A DNA stretch of 64,000 nt from Bacteroidota bacterium. GTDB lineage: Bacteria; Bacteroidota; Bacteroidia; Cytophagales; UBA9547. A program made the position numbers and the translations under genes. A model generated the notes under the pieces. That model was not told the DNA's origin. It saw only the letters and a program-made list of their open reading frames with translations, and ran no database searches. The DNA is taken from NCBI GenBank assembly GCA_004293915.1, contig RDZG01000058.1, positions 56,799 through 120,798 of the forward strand, written 5' to 3'. Positions 20,047 through 29,080 of the stretch are shown piece by piece. Position 1 is the first letter of the stretch. The number at the start of each line of letters is the position of its first letter.

Positions 20047-21870
20047 ATGAATGAAAAAATTATGTTCGCAGATTTGAATTTATCTGCCGAAACGTTACAA
20101 TCGCTTATTGATATGGGTTTTACAACCCCATCACCCATCCAAGAACAAGCTATTCCTTTTTTATTAGAAGGAAAAGACATGATTGGACAAGCTCAAACGG
20201 GTACAGGAAAAACGGCTGCTTTTGCCGTTCCAGCTATCGAATTGATAGATGTTGAAAAAAGAGGCGTTCAAACTTTAGTAATGTGCCCAACGAGAGAGTT
20301 GGCTATTCAAGTTGCTGAAGAATTCAAAAAAATTGGTAAATACAAAAAAGGATTTCGTACGGTAGCTGTTTATGGTGGCTCAAGTATCGACAAACAAATC
20401 CAAGCTTTGCGTCAAGGTGTGCAAGTTGTAATTGGTACTCCTGGTCGAATTATGGATCATATCGACAGAGGTACTTTGAAATTGGATAGCATCGAAATGG
20501 TAATTCTTGATGAAGCAGATGAAATGCTAAATATGGGATTTATTGATGATATCGAAAGTATTTTGAGTAACACGCCTGAAGGTCGCCAAACGGTATTTTT
20601 TTCTGCTACAATGCCAAAACCAATTATGGATTTGACACGCAGATTTCAAAAAAATCCAGAAATTATAAAAGTAGCTGCCAAAGAATTGACAGTTACAAAC
20701 ATCGAACAATTTTATTTTGAAGTTCGCCATACAGCAAGAGTAGAAGCTATGAGTCGTATTATCGATATGCATGGGTTGAAACTGATGTTGGTTTTTTGTA
20801 ATCAAAAACGTGTAGTTGATGAATTAGTTGAAGAATTGCAAGTGCGTGGCATGATGGCAGAAGGAATTCATGGCGATTTGCGTCAGCAACAACGTAATAA
20901 TGTGTTATCGAAATTCAAACAAGGTGTAGTTTCTATTTTGGTAGCTACTGATGTTGCTGCTCGTGGAATTGATGTAGATAATGTAGATGCAGTTTTCAAT
21001 TATGATATTCCATTAGATGACGAAAGTTATGTACATAGAATTGGTCGTACGGGTAGAGCAGGAAGAAAAGGAAAATCGTTTACTTTTTTAACTGGTCGCA
21101 AAGATGCACTTCGTATGCGTGATATCGAACGTTATACAAAATCACAAGTTGCTAAAGGCGAGGTGCCGTCAGGTGCTGAAATAGAGGCGTTTAGAAAAAA
21201 TCAGTTTGTAGAAAAAATTACAAATTTGGTAAATGCAGACCAATTCAACGAATTTATTCCTTTAGCGGAACAAATTATTGCAACTGGTATTTCTCCTTTA
21301 AAAATTATTGCTTCGTTATCTAAATTGCATTTAGGAACATTAGCATCGAAAACAGGTGGTGATGAGAACTTTTCTGTTGAAACTCGTGGTTCAAGAGACA
21401 GTTCAGACCGTGGTGGAAGAGATAGAGGCGACCGTAGTGGTGCCGATCGTGGTGGACGCAGCAGCGATCGTTTCGAACGCAGACCAAGTGGCGACCGTTT
21501 TGAAAGCAATCGTGGAGGCGGTTCAGACCGTTTTGACAGAGGTGGCGACAGAAGCAGAAGCGGTGGAAATCGTTTTGAAAGAAGTGGCGACAGACCAGAA
21601 CGTGGACCTTCGAGAGATTACGAAACCAATTCGGCTGATATGCAACGTATAGCCATAAATATTGGTAGAAATCAACGTGTTAGACCTGGAGATATAGTTG
21701 GTGCTTTAGCTGGAGAATCAGGAATTAATGGAAAAAATATAGGTAATATCGAAATAAAAGACAGCACTACGTTTGTATTTGTTCCTAAAACAGATGCCCG
21801 CAAAGTACTAGATGCTATGAATGGAAATACCATCAAAGGATTTAATGTAATGCTCGAATTAGCAGATTAA
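20047..21870 (+). CDS. DEAD/DEAH box RNA helicase with DbpA-like C-terminal RNA-binding domain and Arg/Gly-rich linker
   Basis: AQTGTGKTAAF, VLDEADEML, SAT, HRIGRTGRAG; C-terminal IAINIGRNQRVRPGDIVGALAGESGINGKNIGNIEI. Confidence 0.95.
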   Translation: MNEKIMFADLNLSAETLQSLIDMGFTTPSPIQEQAIPFLLEGKDMIGQAQTGTGKTAAFAVPAIELIDVEKRGVQTLVMCPTRELAIQVAEEFKKIGKYKKGFRTVAVYGGSSIDKQIQALRQGVQVVIGTPGRIMDHIDRGTLKLDSIEMVILDEADEMLNMGFIDDIESILSNTPEGRQTVFFSATMPKPIMDLTRRFQKNPEIIKVAAKELTVTNIEQFYFEVRHTARVEAMSRIIDMHGLKLMLVFCNQKRVVDELVEELQVRGMMAEGIHGDLRQQQRNNVLSKFKQGVVSILVATDVAARGIDVDNVDAVFNYDIPLDDESYVHRIGRTGRAGRKGKSFTFLTGRKDALRMRDIERYTKSQVAKGEVPSGAEIEAFRKNQFVEKITNLVNADQFNEFIPLAEQIIATGISPLKIIASLSKLHLGTLASKTGGDENFSVETRGSRDSSDRGGRDRGDRSGADRGGRSSDRFERRPSGDRFESNRGGGSDRFDRGGDRSRSGGNRFERSGDRPERGPSRDYETNSADMQRIAINIGRNQRVRPGDIVGALAGESGINGKNIGNIEIKDSTTFVFVPKTDARKVLDAMNGNTIKGFNVMLELAD

Positions 21871-21886
21871 TTTATCTTTTAAATAA

Positions 21887-21926
21887 CAAAAAGCCCTGCA
21901 AGTTTTAATATTTGTTGGGCTTTTTT
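21887..21926 (+). terminator. Intrinsic terminator
   Basis: AAAAAGCCC..GGGCTTTTTT hairpin. Confidence 0.65.
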
Positions 21927-22149
21927 GATTATTATAGGGATAAATTATTTGGAAATTTTTTATACTTAAATGTTATTCAGTAAGAGTGAAAAAGTAAGCC
22001 TACATCACTTTCAAGCACATTTGATTTTTTTTTCGACACACAAGACAATACTCAAAAATCCCAAAAAGTCATTTTTTTGCATACGTTCTGCCACTGTTCC
22101 AACAGAAAAACGTATCTTGGCAAATCGAAATAGAAAAAACATTTTGTAG

Positions 22150-25100
22150 ATGATTTTAAAAGAATTGAAACCAAGAAAAGCACTGAACAAAGCCTTTTTG
22201 AAAGTAAAACCGATTAGGATTGAAATTGAAGGTTTTAAGAGCAATCTTATAACTTTATTAGATTCTATAAATGACAAAGAAAGCGAAGAGTTTCATAAAA
22301 ACTTGGTTTCCGACTTTCTAAAAGATACCTATTACAAACAAAATCATTTTATCAATACCAAAGGTCGAAACGACCTAGTTATTCATAATGGAAATAACGC
22401 AAGCAGTTCAGTTGGTGTAATCATAGAAGCAAAAAAGCCGACCAATAAAAATGAGATGATTACCAAAGAGCATCTCAATAAAAAGGCATTTCAAGAATTG
22501 GTTTTGTATTACCTAAGAGAGCGAATTACACTTAAAAATTTGGAAGTCAAACATTTGGTGGCGACCAACATAAACGAATGGTTCATCTTTAACGAATATT
22601 TATTTGAAAGACTTTTTGCACAAAACAATGCATTTGTAAAGCAATTCGAGAATTTTGAAGCAAGCAAGAAAACAACAGATGTTTTTTACAAAGAAATAGC
22701 CGAACCATTTATTGAAAGCATCACTTCTGAAATTGAATTTACATACTTCAATATTCAGGACTTTCAAAAAACGCTTCGCAATCACTATAAAGCAGACGAC
22801 AATTCGCTGATTGCTTTGTTCAAATTGCTTTCGCCAGAACATCTTTTAAAACTTCCTTTCAGCAACGACAGCAACAGCCTTGACAAACGCTTTTACAGCG
22901 AGTTGTTGCATATCATTGGCTTGACTGAAATTAATGAAGGCGGAAAAAAACTAATTCAAAGAACCAAAGAAAGTGAGCGACATTTGGGAAGCATTTTGGA
23001 AGATGCCATCATTCAACTCGATAGTTTAGATAAACTCAACCGACTTGAAAAACCAAGTCAATTTGGAGCCAACTCGCAAGAACGACTTTTCAATGTAGCC
23101 CTCGAATTGTCTATTACTTGGATAAATCGTATTTTGTTTTTGAAGTTGTTGGAAGCTCAGCTAGTTACTTACCACAAAGGCGACAAATCGTATTCGTTTT
23201 TAAGTTTAGACAAAATCAAAAACTATGACGACCTTAATAGCTTGTTTTTTCAGGTATTGGCACGCAAGTATGACGAGCGAAACGAAGATGTTAAAAAAAA
23301 ATTTGAGAAAGTGCCTTATCTTAATTCTTCGTTATTTGAGCCAACAGAGATGGAGCAAGTTACTTTGTTTATCTCCAACTTAAAAGACGATAAAACAATT
23401 CCTGTTATTTCATCAACTGTTCTCAAAAACGACCAAGGCAAAAAAAGAACAAGCAATTTGAATACGCTTGAATATCTATTTGAGTTTTTAGATGCTTACG
23501 ATTTTGGAGCTGAGGGTACTGAAGAAATACAAGAAGAAAATAAAACATTGATTACTGCTTCGGTGCTTGGGTTGATTTTTGAGAAAATAAACGGCTACAA
23601 AGACGGTGCATTTTTTACACCTGGTTTTATTACTATGTATATGTGCCGTGAAACTATTCGCAAAGCAGTAGTTCAGAAGTTTACGGAATACCTAACGCTT
23701 CAAGGGTTTCAACCCCTTGAAGCGTTGAAAAGTATTGAAGATATTTATGAATTGATTCCGCAAAAGATTTCGAGAAAAAAAGCCAATGAAATAGTAAATT
23801 CCCTAAAAATATGCGATCCTGCCGTAGGTTCAGGACATTTTTTAGTGTCGGCACTTAATGAAATTATTGCCATAAAAAACGACCTTAAAATATTGGAAGA
23901 CCGTGAAGGAAAATCCTTACATCGTTATGAATTTACTGTCGATAACGATGAACTTTCAATAACAGACGAGGATGGCGAACTGTTTGAGTATAATCCAACA
24001 AATAAAGAAAGCCAACGCATACAAGAAACGATTTTCTACGAAAAGCAAACCATTATTGAAAACTGCCTTTTCGGTGTTGATATCAATTCCAATTCCGTAA
24101 AAATTTGCCGTTTGCGTTTGTGGATTGAACTTCTGAAAAACGCATACTACAAAAACAGCACAGAACTTGAAACGCTTCCAAATATTGACATCAACATAAA
24201 ATGTGGAAACTCTTTGGTGAGCCGTTTTGCCATTGATGCAGACTTAAGTAAATCTTTAAAAAGCCTAAAATGGGATATAAAAACCTACCGAGGTCTGATA
24301 CATGAGTATCAAAATGCGACTGACAAAGAAGCCAAACGAGGTTTTGAAAAACTTATCAACGATATTAAAAAAGATTTTAGAACCGAAATACACAAAAACG
24401 ACCCCATTCGCAAAAAACTAAGCGAACAAAGTGGACAACTTTTTATACACCTTAACCAAAAGCAAATTTTTGCATTAAATGGCAAGGAAAAAGAAGAATT
24501 TGAATTACGAACACGTTTTTTAGAAGTGGAAGTTGAAAAACGTAAAAAGCAAATAGATGAGATAGAAAGCAATAAAATCTATGATAACGCTTTTGAATGG
24601 CGTTTTGAATTTCCCGAAGTGCTCAATGATGATGGTGATTTTGTAGGATTTGATGTTGTTATTGGGAATCCGCCATATTTTTCGGTTTCGAACTTGGAAA
24701 AATCATTTTTGAATCATTTTGAAGTCTCAAATTATAAAACTTTTATAAAAAGCACAGATATTTATTGTTTGTTTTTAGAACTTGCTAAAAAGATAGGTAG
24801 TAAATACGGACTAAATCACTTTATAATTTCAAACAAATGGCTGACAGCAAGTTATGGTGAAAAAACAAGAACTTTTCTATCCGAACACACAAGCAAAATT
24901 TTTGTAATAGACTTTAACAAATACCAAATATTTGAAGAGGCTACTGTTGATGCCTGTTTGTTATCATTTTCTAATCAAAACGGCAAACGAACCGATTATA
25001 TAGAATATGACATTAAAGAAAATATAGAAAAAGTAGAGCAGTTTTTATCAAATATTACTTCCTCAACTAAAATAATTAGCTTAAACGAAACATGGAATCT

Positions 25101-25911
25101 GAGCGGGTTTGGATTTCAAAATATTAAACAAAAAATCGAATCGAAAGGTAAAATATTAATCAAATGGGACGTTAATTTTTATAGAGGAATAACAACAGGT
25201 TTTAACGAAGCCTTTGTAATTGATGGAGCTACTAAAAACAAGTTATTGGCAGAAGATAAAAAAAATTCATCTATTATAAAACCACTTTTGAGAGGTAGAG
25301 ATATAAAAAAATATAAATTTGATAAAGGATTACTTTGGTTAATTAATTCACATAATGGTTTAAAATCTGAAAAATTAAAGTCTATTGATGTGCCAAGAAC
25401 TTATCCATCTGTTTTTGAACATTTATTAAAACATAAAGAAAGACTTATTAATAGAATAGACAAAGGAGATGATTGGAGTAATTTGAGAAATTGTGCCTAC
25501 TTAAAAGAATTTGAAAAAGAAAAAATAGTTTTTACCAAAGCCTCTAAAATACAAGCATTTGCTTATGATAATCAAGGACATTTTGTATTAAATACAAGTT
25601 ATATTTTGGTAGGAGAAAAGTTAAAATATCTATTGGCATTTTTAAATTCCAAATTATTCCAATTTGCATTCAAAAAGTTTTATCAAAGTGGTGGGATTGA
25701 CGGAGAAATTACGATTCAATCTATTGAGCAAATTCCTATTGTATATCCTACCGCAAAGCAAGAATCTATTTTGATAAAAATCGTTGATAAAATAATTGAT
25801 TTAAAACAAAAAAATAAAACGACCACCGACTTAGAAACCCAAATAGACCAATTGGTTTATAAACTTTATGAATTGACAGAAGAAGAAATAAAAATTGTGG
25901 AAAATGCCTAA
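22150..25911 (+). CDS. Type IIG (Eco57I-like) restriction endonuclease/N6-adenine methyltransferase with C-terminal TaqI-like specificity domain
   Basis: PD-(D/E)XK-like NDLVIHNG..VIIEAKK; motif I KICDPAVGSGHFLVSAL; motif IV VVIGNPPYFSVSN; C-terminal TRD-like region. Confidence 0.92.
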   Translation: MILKELKPRKALNKAFLKVKPIRIEIEGFKSNLITLLDSINDKESEEFHKNLVSDFLKDTYYKQNHFINTKGRNDLVIHNGNNASSSVGVIIEAKKPTNKNEMITKEHLNKKAFQELVLYYLRERITLKNLEVKHLVATNINEWFIFNEYLFERLFAQNNAFVKQFENFEASKKTTDVFYKEIAEPFIESITSEIEFTYFNIQDFQKTLRNHYKADDNSLIALFKLLSPEHLLKLPFSNDSNSLDKRFYSELLHIIGLTEINEGGKKLIQRTKESERHLGSILEDAIIQLDSLDKLNRLEKPSQFGANSQERLFNVALELSITWINRILFLKLLEAQLVTYHKGDKSYSFLSLDKIKNYDDLNSLFFQVLARKYDERNEDVKKKFEKVPYLNSSLFEPTEMEQVTLFISNLKDDKTIPVISSTVLKNDQGKKRTSNLNTLEYLFEFLDAYDFGAEGTEEIQEENKTLITASVLGLIFEKINGYKDGAFFTPGFITMYMCRETIRKAVVQKFTEYLTLQGFQPLEALKSIEDIYELIPQKISRKKANEIVNSLKICDPAVGSGHFLVSALNEIIAIKNDLKILEDREGKSLHRYEFTVDNDELSITDEDGELFEYNPTNKESQRIQETIFYEKQTIIENCLFGVDINSNSVKICRLRLWIELLKNAYYKNSTELETLPNIDINIKCGNSLVSRFAIDADLSKSLKSLKWDIKTYRGLIHEYQNATDKEAKRGFEKLINDIKKDFRTEIHKNDPIRKKLSEQSGQLFIHLNQKQIFALNGKEKEEFELRTRFLEVEVEKRKKQIDEIESNKIYDNAFEWRFEFPEVLNDDGDFVGFDVVIGNPPYFSVSNLEKSFLNHFEVSNYKTFIKSTDIYCLFLELAKKIGSKYGLNHFIISNKWLTASYGEKTRTFLSEHTSKIFVIDFNKYQIFEEATVDACLLSFSNQNGKRTDYIEYDIKENIEKVEQFLSNITSSTKIISLNETWNLSGFGFQNIKQKIESKGKILIKWDVNFYRGITTGFNEAFVIDGATKNKLLAEDKKNSSIIKPLLRGRDIKKYKFDKGLLWLINSHNGLKSEKLKSIDVPRTYPSVFEHLLKHKERLINRIDKGDDWSNLRNCAYLKEFEKEKIVFTKASKIQAFAYDNQGHFVLNTSYILVGEKLKYLLAFLNSKLFQFAFKKFYQSGGIDGEITIQSIEQIPIVYPTAKQESILIKIVDKIIDLKQKNKTTTDLETQIDQLVYKLYELTEEEIKIVENA
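23694..23726. repeat. 13-bp perfect inverted repeat inside the type IIG CDS
   Basis: AACGCTTCAAGGG tttcaac CCCTTGAAGCGTT. Confidence 0.85.
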
Positions 25912-26731
25912 ATCTAATAACTCTGATATTGTTAAATATCTTAACAAAGATAAAAACTCAAGGTTAAGAGAAGCCATATTCAAGTATGCCTTTCTCCATG
26001 ACATTAAATTAGGGGCAGCACAATTCCAATCCAACCTAAAAATTTACGAACCTGAAGTTGATAATGAAGGTTGTGACATAATTATTGAAGATTCAAGAGA
26101 TTTTATTAGAAAAATACAACTGAAATCAATATATAACTCAAAGACTTCAGTTTGGTATATTCATAAAAATATATTGCTCCCTGCATTCAATCAAATGAGT
26201 GACTTTGGCTTGGATACAATTCTTTGCCCAACCTATCCAGGAGCGGTTGTTTTAATAGATGCTAAAGAAAAAACAAAGATTACTAGAGACAATGAATCTT
26301 CTCACAAAAGTGTTTTCCCTCAAAATGACTATAATTATCTTTACACAGATATCAATATCATATTTCTGATTTATTTAGGAATTATTAAAGGTAATTCATC
26401 ATCTAAAAGAAACGCGGAGAAGGTAATCTCTCTTATTAGAGAACAGTTTTATTTCGACAAGATAAAGGTGTCAAAAAATTTATTTATAAAAGTGAATGGC
26501 ACAGCTTCATTAATCAAACTTTTAGGATTCTGTGGCCAATATGATTTCTTAAATCATTCAAACCGGTTTATAAGAAACAATGTAAACCCAAGCAATTTTT
26601 TCAAAACCCTTAAAGATTTTAATTCTTATGAAACATCTGAAATTGAATTAAAAAAAAGGATTGAACTTTTAGAAAATGATAAAAATATTTATAAAAAACT
26701 ACTTATAAATACCATTGAGCAATTGACTTAA
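25904..26731 (+). CDS. Hypothetical protein, possible PD-(D/E)XK-like nuclease, coupled to the type IIG gene
   Basis: ATG at 25904 overlaps the upstream TAA (25909-25911); VDNEGCDIIIED..RKIQLKSIY resembles a D...QxK nuclease core. Confidence 0.55.
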   Translation: MPKSNNSDIVKYLNKDKNSRLREAIFKYAFLHDIKLGAAQFQSNLKIYEPEVDNEGCDIIIEDSRDFIRKIQLKSIYNSKTSVWYIHKNILLPAFNQMSDFGLDTILCPTYPGAVVLIDAKEKTKITRDNESSHKSVFPQNDYNYLYTDINIIFLIYLGIIKGNSSSKRNAEKVISLIREQFYFDKIKVSKNLFIKVNGTASLIKLLGFCGQYDFLNHSNRFIRNNVNPSNFFKTLKDFNSYETSEIELKKRIELLENDKNIYKKLLINTIEQLT

Positions 26732-26894
26732 AACATTCATAATTATGAATTACAAACGATATATGGCCACACACATTGCCATGTTGCATAATCAAACGCT
26801 CAATCTAAAACTTGAAATAGGTATTTGGATTCAAAATTTGAAATATTCGTACTTTTAAATCTTCCCAGTCGTGTTATACCAATAAGATAAACAA

Positions 26895-27863
26895 TCAACC
26901 AAAATCTGTTGAAGAAATCTTTTTCCAATGAATAAGTGATTTTTCGAAATCATAATTAAAGGTAAATCCTCGTTTTATTAATTCGTTTGGCAAAATATGC
27001 GTTGGACGTGCTACTTTTTTTACCCTTTCTGGATGAATTCCATTTAGATTCGGTTTGATTTTATGTAAAATATTAGCTGCAATTTTGAGTGCAAATAGTG
27101 GAATTCTGATTACTTTTCCATTTGTGCCAAGCACTTTATTGATTGTGCTAATCATTCCTCCTAACGATAAAGTTTCTTGCTCAACATAATTATAGGTTAT
27201 CACTTTTTCAGGCTGATTAATCATAAAAACGATGCTTTCAAATAATCCAAAAACATATCCATACGATTTTTTGATTGTCGGATTAACAGGCAAAAAGAAA
27301 TAACCTTTTTTTACTGCTTTTATCATTCTCAAAATGTTTCCAGGATCACCCGGACCATAAATCACACCAGGTCTTACAATAATTAAGCGATTAGATATAT
27401 TCTTCGATTGCCAAAGTTTGTGAATAAATTCTGCAGAAAGTTTCGAAATTCCATACGGAGTGTTAGGCATTGGTAAAATACTTTCGTCTGTAGCTTTCAA
27501 GGTGGGTCCATAAGGCGAAATACTTGAAGTAAAAAATATATTTGAGCAACCTACTTTTTCGGCAAATTGGCAAATATTTGTTGCACCTTTTATATTGGTT
27601 TCAAAATACTCTTGGCTTTCGTGTCCCGGCTCACGATGTATAGCTGCAAAATTAAAAATCCATTCGACTGGATGTTTTAAGATAGATGTCGAAATAGGAT
27701 TTCGTACATCAGCAATAGTACAAATTACATTTTCATTATTTTTAAGCGGAGATTCTTTTAAATCTAAAATATAAACGGTGGAGCAGATTTTATTGCTCAA
27801 TAAATATTCGCTCAATTTTGTGCCAATATAACCTGCTCCACCAAAAATAATACACGCTGTCAT
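26895..27863 (-). CDS. NAD-dependent epimerase/dehydratase
   Basis: IIFGGAGYIGTKLSEYLLS Rossmann motif and YGISKLSAE. Confidence 0.88.
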   Translation of the reverse strand: MTACIIFGGAGYIGTKLSEYLLSNKICSTVYILDLKESPLKNNENVICTIADVRNPISTSILKHPVEWIFNFAAIHREPGHESQEYFETNIKGATNICQFAEKVGCSNIFFTSSISPYGPTLKATDESILPMPNTPYGISKLSAEFIHKLWQSKNISNRLIIVRPGVIYGPGDPGNILRMIKAVKKGYFFLPVNPTIKKSYGYVFGLFESIVFMINQPEKVITYNYVEQETLSLGGMISTINKVLGTNGKVIRIPLFALKIAANILHKIKPNLNGIHPERVKKVARPTHILPNELIKRGFTFNYDFEKSLIHWKKISSTDFG

Positions 27864-27875
27864 GTTTTTAAAAAA

Positions 27876-28988
27876 CTATTCTTTGTATGCTTTAATGGTA
27901 TGTCCGCCTTCTTGCAAATATTTTTCTTTTTTAAATAAACTTACATCCGAAGCCATCATTTCTTTTACCAATCCAGCTAAATCATATTTTGGTTTCCATC
28001 CCAATTGGGTTTTCGATTTTGTAGGGTCGCCTATCAATAAATCTACTTCTGTTGGACGGAAATATTGTGGATCAACAGCTACAACAACAGTTCCAACTGC
28101 TACTTGATAATCTGGATATGAGCAACTTACTACAATTCCTTTTTCATCAACACCACTGCCTTCAAATTTTAATACGATGCCAACTTCGGCAAAAGACATA
28201 CGTACAAACTCACGCACACGAGTGGTTACACCTGTTGCAATTACATAGTCTTCTGGTTTTGATTGTTGCAAAATCAACCACATGGCTTCCACATAATCTT
28301 TGGCATGTCCCCAATCTCTTTCAGCATTTAAGTTCCCTAAATAAATTTTATCTTGCATTCCCAATGCAATTCGAGCAACACCACGTGTGATTTTGCGAGT
28401 TACAAAAGTTTCGCCTCGCAAAGGAGATTCGTGGTTGAATAAAATTCCATTACAAGCATACATATTGTATGCTTCACGATAGTTTACTGTAATCCAATAG
28501 CCATAAATTTTTGCTACGCCATACGGTGAACGAGGATAAAAAGGAGTTTTTTCTGATTGCGGAACTTCTTGAACCAAACCATAAAGTTCTGATGTCGAAG
28601 CCTGATAAATTCTTGTTTTTTCAACCAATCCTAAAATTCGAACTGCCTCAAGAATACGTAAAGTACCCAATCCATCTACATTTGCAACATATTCTGGCGT
28701 ATCGAAACTCACTTTTACATGACTCATTGCACCTAAATTATAAATTTCGTCAGGCTGAACTTCTTGAATAATTCTGATAATATTAGTAGAATCTGTTAAA
28801 TCGCCATAATGTAATTTAAAACGAACATTTGCTTCATGTTTATCTTGATACAAATGATCAATTCTATCGGTATTAAAAAGTGAACTTCTACGTTTTATAC
28901 CATGAACTTCATATCCTTTTGATAAAAGTAATTCAGAAAGATAGGCTCCATCTTGACCTGTAACTCCTGTAATAAGGGCTTTTTTCAT
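27876..28988 (-). CDS. gmd: GDP-mannose 4,6-dehydratase
   Basis: [36 protein letters not shown].. [45 protein letters not shown]. Confidence 0.96.
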   Translation of the reverse strand: MKKALITGVTGQDGAYLSELLLSKGYEVHGIKRRSSLFNTDRIDHLYQDKHEANVRFKLHYGDLTDSTNIIRIIQEVQPDEIYNLGAMSHVKVSFDTPEYVANVDGLGTLRILEAVRILGLVEKTRIYQASTSELYGLVQEVPQSEKTPFYPRSPYGVAKIYGYWITVNYREAYNMYACNGILFNHESPLRGETFVTRKITRGVARIALGMQDKIYLGNLNAERDWGHAKDYVEAMWLILQQSKPEDYVIATGVTTRVREFVRMSFAEVGIVLKFEGSGVDEKGIVVSCSYPDYQVAVGTVVVAVDPQYFRPTEVDLLIGDPTKSKTQLGWKPKYDLAGLVKEMMASDVSLFKKEKYLQEGGHTIKAYKE

Positions 28989-29080
28989 TAACTAATTTGT
29001 TTTTACAATTTTATACTAACTAATTTTATTGTTTAACTTTTAAAAGAAATGTTTTTTTAAAACAAATCAACATTCATTTC

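Noticed and set aside
21380-21620. Arg/Gly/Asp-rich repeat region as a separate low-complexity element
   Set aside because: It is an in-frame disordered linker typical of DEAD-box helicases
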